This document shows, one piece after another, positions 8,941 through 16,982 of a stretch of 64,000 nt of DNA. Numbering within the stretch: the first letter of the stretch is position 1; the number at the start of each line of letters is the position of its first letter. The DNA is from CAVPCZ01 sp963779225 (GTDB taxonomy: Bacteria; Bacteroidota; Ignavibacteria; UBA10030; UBA6906): the NCBI GenBank assembly GCA_963779225.1, contig CAVZWW010000001.1, forward strand, positions 868,001 to 932,000, in the 5' to 3' direction. A program made the translations under genes and the position numbers. A model generated the notes under the pieces. It ran no database searches and was not told where the DNA came from. It worked only from the letters and a program-made list of their open reading frames with translations.

Positions 8941-9381
8941 GTGTCACGCATCAAACTCGCTCTTCCCGACCGGTGGACCTTCTCCACGGAGCTGCCCGTC
9001 CGTATTTCCGATATTAATTACGGCGGCCACCTGGGCAATGACGCCGTGCTGGCTCTTGCTCAGGAAGCGCGTGTGCGGTTCCTGCTGAGTCACGGCTACA
9101 GTGAGAAAAATGTGGAAGGCGCGGGCCTCATCATGGTTGATGCCGTGGTGGTCTATCGTTCCGAAGCATTCTACGGAGACGTGCTGGTGGTGGATGTCGG
9201 CCTTGCGGATCCGCAACCGCTCGGATGCGATGTCCTGTACCGGTTCACGAATAAGGCGACGGGGAAAGAGGTGGCGCGTGTCAAAACGGGCATCGCCTTT
9301 TTTGATTACACGCGGCGACGGCCGGTCGAGATGCCGGAGGGGTTTATGCGGATCGCGGGTTCGCCGGAAACGGCTCGGTAG
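8941..9381 (+). CDS. Hotdog-fold thioesterase (4HBT family)
   Basis: 146-residue acyl-CoA thioesterase with the 4-hydroxybenzoyl-CoA thioesterase layout: RISDINYGGHLGNDAVLALA near the N-terminus (the Asn/Asp and His in the hotdog helix), VVYRSEAFYGDVLVVDVGL in the sheet, and TGIAFFDYTRRRPVEMPE at the end. Acyl substrate not predictable. Starts with GTG at 8941, preceded by SD 'aggag' in the gap after the channel gene. Confidence 0.8.
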   Translation: MSRIKLALPDRWTFSTELPVRISDINYGGHLGNDAVLALAQEARVRFLLSHGYSEKNVEGAGLIMVDAVVVYRSEAFYGDVLVVDVGLADPQPLGCDVLYRFTNKATGKEVARVKTGIAFFDYTRRRPVEMPEGFMRIAGSPETAR

Positions 9382-9536
9382 AGGATCACGGAGCATGGCG
9401 GGTGACCCGTACCCGGGTCCGGGGGTTCATGAGGAGTGGCCGCGCCTTCAAACGCATTGTTGAAAGGTAGTGGATTCTCGCGGGGACTTTTTGTAGATTT
9501 CAGTAATACACTGACTTTTCACACCTGGAACACCCC
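9382..9536 (+). promoter_or_regulatory. Upstream region of the microcompartment operon
   Basis: 155 bp with no convincing gene. Near its end is TGG-N20-TAGATTTC (TAGATTTC at 9494-9501), which has the -7 element and exact spacing of the other promoters in the window but a mismatch in the -33 TTG. A start here would give a leader of about 30 bases before the first EutN gene. I see no operator-like palindrome and no regulator gene next to it. Confidence 0.3.
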
Positions 9537-9830
9537 ATGGAACTCGGCCGCGTTGAAGGAACGATTGTCTCAACCGCCAAAACCGTTCGCCTCAAAGGGT
9601 TCAAGCTTCTTCTCGTGAACCTGATCGGGCCGGATACGAAACCTTCGTCCAACCACGTTGTCGCGGTTGATGCGGTTGGCGCGGGCGAAGGTGAGGTGGT
9701 GATCGTTGTTCGGGGGAGTTCGGCGAGGCAGGTGGACGACCTCACGTCGATACCGACCGATACGAGTATTGTCGCGATCGTTGATTCGATCGAGTACAAA
9801 GGGAAGACCGTCTTCCAGAAGCACGGTTGA
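9537..9830 (+). CDS. eutN: Microcompartment vertex protein, EutN/CcmL (BMC-P) 1
   Basis: Pentameric shell protein that caps the vertices of a bacterial microcompartment. 97 residues with the family pattern MELGRVEGTIVSTAKTVRLK, LLLVNLIGPD, VVAVDAVGAGEGEVVIVVRG, SSAR, and VAIVDSIE near the end. First of three adjacent BMC-P genes, which is the number described for the PVM-type fucose/rhamnose compartment. The ATG at 9537 begins the operon. Confidence 0.9.
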   Translation: MELGRVEGTIVSTAKTVRLKGFKLLLVNLIGPDTKPSSNHVVAVDAVGAGEGEVVIVVRGSSARQVDDLTSIPTDTSIVAIVDSIEYKGKTVFQKHG

Positions 9831-9841
9831 GCGGTGCGCCC

Positions 9842-10123
9842 ATGAAACTCGGCCGCATCACCGGAAAAGTCTGGGCCACCGTCAAGGACAGGAAACTCGA
9901 CGGTGTGACGCTGCATGTCATGCAGCCGGTTGATGAGCAGGACACCCCCCTCGGTCCGGAGCTGATCGCCGTGGATACCATCGGATCACGCGAGGGGGAT
10001 CTGGTGTTCTGGGTCGGCGGTGCGGAAGCGACATTTGCCTTTCCGGAGCGTCAGATTCCCAGCGATGTAACCATTGTCGGTCTCGTGGACCGATTGGACC
10101 TCCAACAAAAACCGTCATCATGA
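9842..10123 (+). CDS. Microcompartment vertex protein, EutN/CcmL (BMC-P) 2
   Basis: Second BMC-P, 93 residues: MKLGRITGKVWATVKDRKLD, LHVMQPVDEQDTPLG, LIAVDTIGSREGDLVFWVGG, and VTIVGLVDRLDL. It is the most divergent of the three, with Trp at positions where the others have aliphatic residues. A TTG at 9827 could extend it by five residues and would overlap the gene before; the ATG at 9842 aligns with the start of the family. The 3' end overlaps the next gene by 4 bp. Confidence 0.87.
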   Translation: MKLGRITGKVWATVKDRKLDGVTLHVMQPVDEQDTPLGPELIAVDTIGSREGDLVFWVGGAEATFAFPERQIPSDVTIVGLVDRLDLQQKPSS

Positions 10124-10404
10124 TCCTCTGCAAAGTGGTCGGGAGCATTGTCTCCACCATCAAGCATACGTCGTTTGCCAACGCGAAAATTCTTCTGGTC
10201 CGTCCGGTGTCGCCCGACGGGACGCTGAAATCCGGGACCATGGTTGCCGTGGACACGGTCGGAGCGGGTGAAGGCAATACGGTGCTTGTCGCCTCGGAGG
10301 GGCGGGCGGCCATGGAAATCCTCGGTTTCAAATCGCGGCAGCCGTTGCGGAGTGTCATTGTGGGGATTGTGGACAGGATAGATCCCGGAGGGCGTCGCGT
10401 ATGA
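10120..10404 (+). CDS. Microcompartment vertex protein, EutN/CcmL (BMC-P) 3
   Basis: Third BMC-P, 94 residues: MILCKVVGSIVSTIKHTSFA, ILLVRPVSPDGTLK, MVAVDTVGAGEGNTVLVASE, and VIVGIVDRIDPGG at the end. Three different vertex proteins in tandem suggest mixed or alternative pentamers, as in PVM-type loci. It is translationally coupled at both ends by 4-bp overlaps with the gene before and with pduL. Confidence 0.9.
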   Translation: MILCKVVGSIVSTIKHTSFANAKILLVRPVSPDGTLKSGTMVAVDTVGAGEGNTVLVASEGRAAMEILGFKSRQPLRSVIVGIVDRIDPGGRRV

Positions 10405-11051
10405 ATCCCGTGGATATCCGTCAATACGTTGAACAATGCGTGCGTGACGCGGTGAACGCGCATTTTGACGGGGCAGGCGGCCGGGTGGTACCGATCAGCA
10501 TTTCCGCCCGCCACCTGCACATCCGGCAGGATCATCTGGAGATTCTTTTCGGGCCGGGCGCACAGCTGACAAAGCTCAGGGATCTTATCCAGCCGGGGGA
10601 ATTCGCGGCTCATGAGACCGTTGCCGTCGTGGGACCCAAGGGCAGGGCGTTCGAGCAGGTCCGGATCCTCGGGCCTGTCCGGAAGCTTACGCAGGTTGAG
10701 CTTTCCTATACGGACGGCCGTTACCTCGGCATGAATCTTCCGGCAAGGGTGTCGGGGGATATTGCCGGCACGCTTCCCGCGATTCTGATCGGTCCGCGCG
10801 GTGTGGTTTCACTGACCGAAGGTGTTATTCGCGCCCTCCGGCACATACACATGAGTGAGGCCGACCTCACCCGGTTGGGATTGCGCAACGGCCAGAAAGT
10901 CAGCGTGAGCACCGGCGGTTCTGCGGCGCTGACTTTTGACGAAGTGTTGATTCGCGCGGGAACACATGCGCTTCTGGAGATGCACGTAGACACCGACGAA
11001 GCCAATGCGGCGGGGCTCGGACCCGGAGCAGCCGGCGTGATCGCGGGATAG
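10401..11051 (+). CDS. pduL: Phosphate propanoyltransferase PduL
   Basis: Microcompartment phosphotransacylase: propionyl- or acetyl-CoA + Pi to acyl-phosphate + CoA, so CoA is recycled inside the shell. 216 residues. The zinc-binding His motifs are visible (ISARHLHIRQDHLEILFG and ALRHIHMSEADL), together with VAVVGPKGRAFEQVRILGPV and HVDTDEANAAGL. The first ~20 residues (DIRQYVEQCVRDAVNAHF) form an amphipathic helix and then a linker, typical of an N-terminal encapsulation peptide. Overlaps the third BMC-P gene by 4 bp. Confidence 0.92.
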   Translation: MNPVDIRQYVEQCVRDAVNAHFDGAGGRVVPISISARHLHIRQDHLEILFGPGAQLTKLRDLIQPGEFAAHETVAVVGPKGRAFEQVRILGPVRKLTQVELSYTDGRYLGMNLPARVSGDIAGTLPAILIGPRGVVSLTEGVIRALRHIHMSEADLTRLGLRNGQKVSVSTGGSAALTFDEVLIRAGTHALLEMHVDTDEANAAGLGPGAAGVIAG

Positions 11052-11083
11052 GTCCCATGTTTCTTTTCGGACAGGAATAGCAG

Positions 11084-12524
11084 GTGGACAGCAGAAGAGT
11101 TGATCTCCATCCGACGACCATTACAGACATCGTCAATACCGTCCTGACGCGCCTGCGGGCCGAAGGCGTGGAGAAGGCCGCACCGGCGATTGCCGTGCGG
11201 GGCGAAGGTGTGTTTGAGCGTGTTGAAGAGGCCATTGCCGCTGCATCGTCGGCCCAGCCGGTCTGGGATGCCGTACCGAAATCGACCAAAGACCGGATCA
11301 TCACGGCGCTGCGAAGGTGCCTTGTTGATCATGCGGAGGATTTCGCGGGGCGGGAGCTCGAGGAGACCGGACTCGGTCGGTTTGATGACAAGGTGGCGAA
11401 GATCCTCAATGTGGCAAAGGCGACGCCGGGCGTCGAAGATCTGCAGAGCAGATCGTGGAGCGGCGAAAAGGGACTTACGGTTGAGGAATATGCGCCGTAC
11501 GGAGTTGTGGCGGCAGTTACTCCTTCCACCCATCCGGTACCCGTGCTGTTCAACAGCCTGGTGATCATCATCGCCTCCGGCAACACGGTGGTCTTCAATG
11601 TGCATCCGGGGGCACAGAAAGTATCGGCGTATGCGCTTGCGGTGTTCCATCGGGTGATTCGCGAACAGGGGGGGCCCGCGCACGTTGCGACGATGGTCCG
11701 CGTGCCCACGCTGGAATCGGCCGATACGCTTTTCCGCCATCCGGCCGTGCGTCTGATTGCGGCCACGGGTGGACCGGGGTTGGTGAAGGCTGCGTTCGCC
11801 TCGGGAAAAAAGGTAATTGCCGCCGGTCCGGGAAATCCACCCGTGCTGGTGGACGCAACAGCAGACCTGGACCATGCGGCCCGGGTCATTATTGAAGGCG
11901 CCTCGTTCGACAACAACATCCTCTGCATAGCGGAGAAGGAGGTGTTTGTTGTCGATGCGGTCTATGATCGCTTCATGGATGCCATGGCACGCCAGGGGGC
12001 AGTCCGTCTGAACCGGCCGCAGATCGAGGCGCTTGCCGCAAAAGCGTTCGTCACAACCGCGCAGGGTCATGTGACGGCAAGCCGGGACTTTGTCGGGAAG
12101 AATGCCAGTGTTCTCGCCCGGGCTGCAGGCGTCACGCTCACCGATACGGTACGTCTCCTCTTCGGCGAGGCGCAGTTCGACTGTCCCTTCGTCCAGGAAG
12201 AGCAGATGATGCCGTACATGCCGGTCGTGCGGGTGCGGGACGTGGAAGAAGGGATAGCGCTAGCCGTGAAGGCGGAACACGGATACGGCCACACGGCCAT
12301 GATCCATACGCGGGACAATGGAGACCGCCACAAGGTATGCAAAAGCGATGAACACGACCATCACGGTGGTCAACGGTTCCAGTCTCGCGGGCAATGGAGG
12401 CATGGCGGGGGAGGGGGCCTTCTCCCATACCATCTCCAGTCCGACGGGTGAAGGGGTGTGCACCCCCCGTCATTTCGCGCGTGTGCGGAGACTTGCGGTT
12501 GCGGGAAGCCTGCGTTTTGTGTAG
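11084..12524 (+). CDS. pduP: CoA-acylating aldehyde dehydrogenase (PduP-like), interrupted by a frameshift near 12311-12320
   Basis: Oxidises propionaldehyde (or a similar aldehyde) to acyl-CoA with NAD+, the core step of an aldehyde-processing compartment. GTG start at 11084. Residues 5-25 (VDLHPTTITDIVNTVLTRLR) look like an N-terminal encapsulation helix. The catalytic Cys is in FDNNILCIAEKEVF at about residue 280. After MIHTRDN the frame that encodes the rest of the enzyme is lost and the first frame runs on as low-quality sequence to a stop at 12451. The true C-terminus continues in another frame (METATRYAKAMNTTITVVNG, FSHTISSPTGEG) to 12524. The corrected length, ~480 residues, is normal. 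One extra base or two missing bases explain it; the site ACAATGG would read as intact with ACAATATGG. Confidence 0.85.
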
Positions 12525-12529
12525 CATTG
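12499..12529 (+). promoter_or_regulatory. Possible internal promoter for the BMC-H/aldolase/ackA part
   Basis: TTG-N20-TAGCATTG overlaps the stop codon of the aldehyde dehydrogenase and lies about 75 bp before the BMC-H start. The spacing equals that of the better promoters in the window, but the -7 element is imperfect and part of it is coding sequence, so chance is quite possible. Confidence 0.25.
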
Positions 12530-12602
12530 TTGTTGCCGGCTGCGGCAGAGTATGAACAGGTAAAGTCGTACGATGTACTCACCAACACACAAGGAGTCAC
12601 TC

Positions 12603-12887
12603 ATGGCTATGGAAGCGCTTGGTATGATCGAAACGCGCGGGCTTGTCGGCGCGATTGAAGCCTCGGATGCAATGGTGAAGGCGGCGCGCGTGCAGCTGCT
12701 CGGCAAGGTTCTTGTCGGCGGCGGTCTGGTGACCGTGTTTGTCCGTGGCGACGTTGCGGCATGCAAAGCCGCGACCGATGCAGGTGCAGCGGCGGCACAG
12801 CGGGTCGGCGAACTCATCAGCTCTCACGTGATCCCGCGCCCGCACGATGATGTCGAACTCATTCTTCCTCAGCGTTCCGAGAAGTAG
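12603..12887 (+). CDS. Microcompartment hexameric shell protein (BMC-H)
   Basis: 94-residue Pf00936-type facet protein: MEALGMIETRGLVGAIEASD at the start, then AMVKAARVQLLGKVLVGGGLVT and VRGDVAACKAATDAGAAAAQ. The pore loop reads VGGG, small residues that would leave an open polar pore. It is the only hexamer gene in the window; PVM-type loci usually have two, so a second may lie elsewhere. SD 'aaggagt' 6 bp before ATG 12603 rules out the longer frame from 12573. Confidence 0.93.
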   Translation: MAMEALGMIETRGLVGAIEASDAMVKAARVQLLGKVLVGGGLVTVFVRGDVAACKAATDAGAAAAQRVGELISSHVIPRPHDDVELILPQRSEK

Positions 12888-12902
12888 TAAGGAGCCATAC
12901 CG

Positions 12903-13691
12903 GTGACAAATCCGCATCAGCTCAAACGAGACCTCGTTGAAGTGGGCCGCCGCGTGTACGCGCGCGGCTATGTCGCTTCGAACGACGGAAATATCAGCGC
13001 GCGGCTCGACGAGAAACGCGTCATCATCACCCCCACCGGGGTCAGCAAGGGGTTCATGACACCGGAAGACATGGTGGTGGTGGATCTGGACGGCAATGTG
13101 GTGTCCGGCACAAAGAAGGCGTCGTCAGAGGTGTTCATGCACCTGGCTGCCTACAAACACCGCCCCGATGTGCACGGCGTGTGTCATGCCCACCCGCCCT
13201 ATGCCACGGGATTCGCCGTTGCAGGGATTCCCCTGGACAAGTGCATTCTGCCGGAAGTCGTGGTGGTGCTCGGGGGCATCCCGCTGGTGGAGTACGGCAC
13301 ACCGGGGACCGAGGAATTCTTCGCTCCGGTGCTCAAACGCATCGACAAGTATGATGCGTTTCTCCTTGCGAACCACGGGGCACTGACCATCGGGAAGGAC
13401 CTGTTCAACGCCTACTATAAAATGGAGACGCTTGAGCATTTTGCACACATCGCCTTCGTCGCCCAGCAGCTGGGACATATGAATGTTCTCAACCGTGATC
13501 AGGTACAGAAACTGACCGACCTGCGTACGAAGTTCGGAGTCCGGACCAATGTGGGATGCGTCTCATGCGAGGAGGATTCCTCCACGTGTGCCGTTCCGGG
13601 ACCGGAAGACCCGGGCCCGGCGGCCGGGGCGGAAGACCTTGTGAAGACCATCACGGACGCCGTGATGCAGAAGCTGAACCTCCGGACATGA
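12903..13691 (+). CDS. Class II aldolase (fuculose/rhamnulose-1-phosphate type) with C-terminal encapsulation-like helix
   Basis: Zinc aldolase of the FucA/AraD/adducin family that splits fuculose- or rhamnulose-1-phosphate to DHAP and lactaldehyde. 262 residues. The catalytic Glu76 (ASSEVFMH) and zinc His95/His97 (CHAHPPYATGFA) are present, and a third His is in LANHGALTIG (about 157). The core ends near residue 215. A Cys- and Pro-rich linker (GCVSCEEDSSTC...PGPED) then leads to an amphipathic helix (EDLVKTITDAVMQKLNL), the layout of a C-terminal encapsulation peptide. GTG start, SD 'aaggag'. Overlaps ackA by 4 bp. Confidence 0.88.
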   Translation: MTNPHQLKRDLVEVGRRVYARGYVASNDGNISARLDEKRVIITPTGVSKGFMTPEDMVVVDLDGNVVSGTKKASSEVFMHLAAYKHRPDVHGVCHAHPPYATGFAVAGIPLDKCILPEVVVVLGGIPLVEYGTPGTEEFFAPVLKRIDKYDAFLLANHGALTIGKDLFNAYYKMETLEHFAHIAFVAQQLGHMNVLNRDQVQKLTDLRTKFGVRTNVGCVSCEEDSSTCAVPGPEDPGPAAGAEDLVKTITDAVMQKLNLRT

Positions 13692-14876
13692 ACATCATCG
13701 TCTGCAATATCGGGTCGAGCAGCTTCAAGTTCCAGCTGCTCGAGATGGAGGGGGAACACCAGCGCGCCCGGGGATACACGGAACGGGTGGGTACCAAAGA
13801 CGCGATTCTCACCTACTGGGTCGAGAACCGTCAGGTGTCCCACTGGGTCCAGGCCGATCGCCTCGCACCGGGAAGCCGTGCAGGACGCGCTGGATTTTCT
13901 TGTCAATCCCCGGTTCGGACTTCTGAAGTCATTGCACGAGATCGACGGTGTCGGCTTCAAGGCCGTGCAGGCGGGGGAGAAAAACGGATCGGTTCTGCTG
14001 GACGAAAGCGTGCTGGATGCGATGGAAGCGTACCGGGATCTCGCACCTGCCCACAATCCTCCGTATCTCACCGCAATTCGCATGTTCAGAGAATTACTTC
14101 CGGACACGCCGCTCGTGGGGGTGTTCGAGCCGGGGTTTCACGTCACGATTCCCGAATATGCGCGCGTGTACGGGGTACCGATCGACTGGTACACCGATCT
14201 CGGGGTCCGTCGGTACGGATACCACGGTGCCTCGCACCGCTACATTGCCACCGAAACCGTGCGGCGCCTCCGGCTCGCACCGGACCGGCATCGTATCATC
14301 TCCTGTCACCTGGGGGGATCATCCTCCATCTGCGCCATTCAAAACGGCGTATCCGTCGACACCTCCATGGGATTCACCCCGCAATCCGGTCTCTTGCAGG
14401 GGACGCGTGTCGGCGACATGGATCCCTTTGTGCTGCCGTACGTGATGAAAAAGAAGGGGATCACCCTGACACAGGCGCTCGAGGAATGTTCCAGGAGGGG
14501 TGGTCTGGCAGGACTTTCGGGCGTCTCCGCCGATATGCGGGAAATCAATGCGGCGATAGAACAGGGGAACGCCCATGCCCGCCTCGCGCGGGACAAATTC
14601 ATCTACGACATCAAGCGGTACATCGGCGAGTATCTGGTGCTGATGGAAGGACTTGATGCGCTCACGTTCACCGGCGGGATAGGCGAGCATGATGCGGCTC
14701 TGCGGACGGAGGTGCTTTCTTCGCTCCGCTTCCTCGGCCTGGTGATCGATGAGCAGGGAAATGCCGCACACGGGCCGGTGGTTACCACTCCCGGTTCAGC
14801 CATCCACGGGCTGGTCCTGCCGACCAATGAAGAGATCGTTGTGGCCCGCGAGACACTCCGCGTTATCGGCTCCTGA
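13688..14876 (+). CDS. ackA: Acetate/propionate kinase, interrupted by a frameshift near 13853-13866
   Basis: Makes ATP from acyl-phosphate released by PduL. The N-terminal phosphate-binding segment NIIVCNIGSSSFKFQL starts at ATG 13688. The frame continues correctly to about 13858 (SHWVQAD) and then becomes nonsense; the rest lies in another frame (ASHREAVQDALDFL, GYHGASHRYIATET, CHLGGSSSICAI, MDPFVLPY, FTGGIGEHDAALR) and ends at 14876. One base removed gives 395 residues, the usual AckA length. The catalytic and nucleotide-binding motifs survive in the second part. Either a real lesion or a sequencing error; the same kind of lesion is in the aldehyde dehydrogenase gene of this operon. Confidence 0.88.
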
Positions 14877-14921
14877 CCGGGGAAACGTTGGCAGCGCCCC
14901 TGACGCTGCAGGCCTGCACAT

Positions 14922-14940
14922 GCCGGCGAATCACGCCGGC
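14922..14940. terminator. Hairpin between converging ackA and DAHP synthase genes
   Basis: Perfect 7-bp stem GCCGGCG / CGCCGGC with a 5-base loop in the 70-bp gap between two convergent operons. There is no T-run on either side, so it is at best a weak or factor-assisted bidirectional terminator. Confidence 0.35.
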
Positions 14941-14946
14941 GGGTTG

Positions 14947-16077
14947 CTATCGGCCCGCCCCCGGTTCCGGCTCTTTCTCCTCAATCTCCGCGTTCATGAT
15001 CTTGCTCTGATGGAAAATCGACTCCTGGTGAATGATCTCAAAGAGCCGGAGCACGAATTCGTTTGTCAGGTGTTTCTGCTGGCCTTCTTCCAATCGTGTC
15101 CGCACAATCTCATCCCATCGTGACGACTGCAAAATCGTGACGTTGTTCTGTTTCTTATATGTACCGATGCGTTCGGCAACGGTCATACGTTCGGCGAGGA
15201 TCCCCAGAATTTCGTGATCGATCTTGTCGATACGTTCCCGGAGCTCTTCAAGAGTTGTCCGCATCAGTACATTGTCGATGGTTTCCTTCCGGAAGACCAG
15301 GTGATCCAGGAGAATGCCGGTGTCCGCCGGGGTGAGTTGCTGGCGCGCATCGCTGAGTGCCTTGCCCGGGTTGATGTGGGATTCAATCATCAGCCCGTCG
15401 AAGTTCAAATCCATGGCGGTCTGGCTGACACCCTGAAGGATTTCAGTGCGGCCGCAGATGTGACTGGGATCGCAGATCAGCGGGAGCCCCGGGACGCGGC
15501 GTTTGAGTTCAATGGGTATTTCCCAGTTCGGCTTGTTCCGGTAGTGGGTTTGTTCGAACGTGGAGAATCCGCGGTGAATGGCCCCGAGCTGGCGGATACC
15601 GGCCTTGTTGATCCGTTCCAGCGCGCCGATCCAGAGTTCGAGTTCGGGGTTGACCGGGTTCTTGACAAGAACGGGGATATCCACGCCCGCCAGGGCGTCG
15701 GCAACATCCTGGACAGCAAAGGGATTCGCTGTGGTCCGTGCCCCTACCCAGAGAATGTCCACTCCACCTGCGAGCGCCTGGTCCACGTGCCGGCTGTTGG
15801 CCACTTCGACCATGGTGGGCAGTCCGGTGGCTTCTCTGGCGGCGCGCAACCACGCCAGTGCCGGCGTGCCCATGCCTTCAAACGTCGACGGGCGTGTCCG
15901 TGGTTTCCAGATGCCGGCCCGGAAGGCATGCACACGGTTCAGCGAGGCAAGTTCCCGTGCCGTGGCTATCACCTGCTCTTCACTTTCGGCGCTGCACGGT
16001 CCGGCAAAAATGAGCGGTCGCCGGGCTTTCAGCCCGAGAAAACGCTCCTGATCGACAAACAAGTGGGCTTCCATCAT
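14947..16077 (-). CDS. Bifunctional DAHP synthase / chorismate mutase
   Basis: First step of the shikimate pathway fused to the chorismate branch point. Residues about 1-270 are a type I-beta (KDO8P-like) DAHP synthase: FAGPCSAESEEQVIATAREL, GIWKPRTRPSTFEG, VGARTTANPFAVQDVADAL, LVKNPVNPELELW, CDPSHICGRTE and MIESHINPGKALSDA. Residues about 285-365 are an AroQ-type chorismate mutase: LRERIDKIDHEILGILAERM, YKKQNNVTI, FEIIHQESI. This fusion is typical of Bacteroidota. The start ATGATG at 16077/16074 overlaps the end of tyrA. Last gene of the attenuated aromatic operon. Confidence 0.93.
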   Translation of the reverse strand: MMEAHLFVDQERFLGLKARRPLIFAGPCSAESEEQVIATARELASLNRVHAFRAGIWKPRTRPSTFEGMGTPALAWLRAAREATGLPTMVEVANSRHVDQALAGGVDILWVGARTTANPFAVQDVADALAGVDIPVLVKNPVNPELELWIGALERINKAGIRQLGAIHRGFSTFEQTHYRNKPNWEIPIELKRRVPGLPLICDPSHICGRTEILQGVSQTAMDLNFDGLMIESHINPGKALSDARQQLTPADTGILLDHLVFRKETIDNVLMRTTLEELRERIDKIDHEILGILAERMTVAERIGTYKKQNNVTILQSSRWDEIVRTRLEEGQQKHLTNEFVLRLFEIIHQESIFHQSKIMNAEIEEKEPEPGAGR

Positions 16078-16982
16078 GGCGCGGTCGGATGTCCTGGATT
16101 GTGAGGATGATGGTGGGATGGTATGGTCGTGGTGGTAATACCCGCCAGCACGCGGCGAATCTCGTTTGCCGCGCTCATCGTGTCCAGCAGCGCGGTGCTC
16201 TGCCCCTCGGCAATCATGTTCCGGAATTCCGTGATGTTGCGAATGTATGCATCCAGTGCCTCGCAGACAAATTCGGCATTGTGACCGAAAATCGGTGCCC
16301 ACATGTCGGGCGAGCTCTTGGCGAGGCGCACCGTGGACTCGAATCCGGATCCGGCGAGATCGAAGATCGTGGAGGTGCTCTTTTCGATTTCCAGGACGGT
16401 CGTGGCGAGCACGAAGGATGTAATATGGGAAATATGGGACACGTAGGCGACATGGCGATCGTGGTCCAGCGTTTCCATGGACAGCAAATGCATCCCGAGC
16501 GTCGCGTACATCTTCCGGAGAAGGCTGACGGCATCGGGTGCGCTCCGTTCGATGTCGCACAGGATGCCGAGTTTCCCCGCGAACAGGCCCCGCAGGGCGG
16601 CCGTGGGCCCGCTGTGCTCCGTGCCGGCGATCGGATGCGACGCCACGTAGCGTTCGCGGCGGGGATGCATATTCACCGCATCACAGATGCTGCGCTTTGT
16701 CGATCCCATGTCGGTCACCACGCCGTGTTCGCCGAGCAGATCCAGAACGCGCGGAAGCAGAGTCACGGTCTGGTCAACCGGAATCGCCAGAACGACGATC
16801 TGTGCCGTCCGGACCGCCGCGGCAAGATCCATCATTTCATCGACCAGTCCCAGCCGTAAAGCCTCCGCCGCATGCCGCGGGTTAAGATCCACGCCGACCA
16901 CGCGGCTGGCAAAGCCCGCGGCCTTCAGATCCAGAGCGAGCGAACCCCCGATGAGGCCCACACCGACAACGGCGATGGTCAT
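16074..16982 (-). CDS. tyrA: Prephenate dehydrogenase
   Basis: NAD(P)-dependent oxidative decarboxylation of prephenate to 4-hydroxyphenylpyruvate for tyrosine. 302 residues: Rossmann motif MTIAVVGVGLIGGSLALDLK, VVLAIPVDQTV, the SHPIAGTEHSG catalytic segment with His, and AYVSHISHITSF in the helical dimer domain. No ACT domain follows, so feedback control by tyrosine binding is not apparent; control may rest on the attenuator upstream of pheA. The C-terminus is unusually rich in Thr, His and Pro. Overlaps the aminotransferase by 4 bp. Confidence 0.92.
   Translation of the reverse strand: MTIAVVGVGLIGGSLALDLKAAGFASRVVGVDLNPRHAAEALRLGLVDEMMDLAAAVRTAQIVVLAIPVDQTVTLLPRVLDLLGEHGVVTDMGSTKRSICDAVNMHPRRERYVASHPIAGTEHSGPTAALRGLFAGKLGILCDIERSAPDAVSLLRKMYATLGMHLLSMETLDHDRHVAYVSHISHITSFVLATTVLEIEKSTSTIFDLAGSGFESTVRLAKSSPDMWAPIFGHNAEFVCEALDAYIRNITEFRNMIAEGQSTALLDTMSAANEIRRVLAGITTTTIPSHHHPHNPGHPTAP

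Noticed and set aside
9394..9463. Small ORF between the thioesterase and the microcompartment operon
   Set aside because: 22 codons, no SD, Pro/Gly-rich text without pattern, and it overlaps the likely promoter region.
12500..12600. Programmed frameshift site for the aldehyde dehydrogenase and ackA
   Set aside because: The two break points share no slippery heptamer, stimulatory hairpin or internal SD, and the product of the first frame is nonsense.
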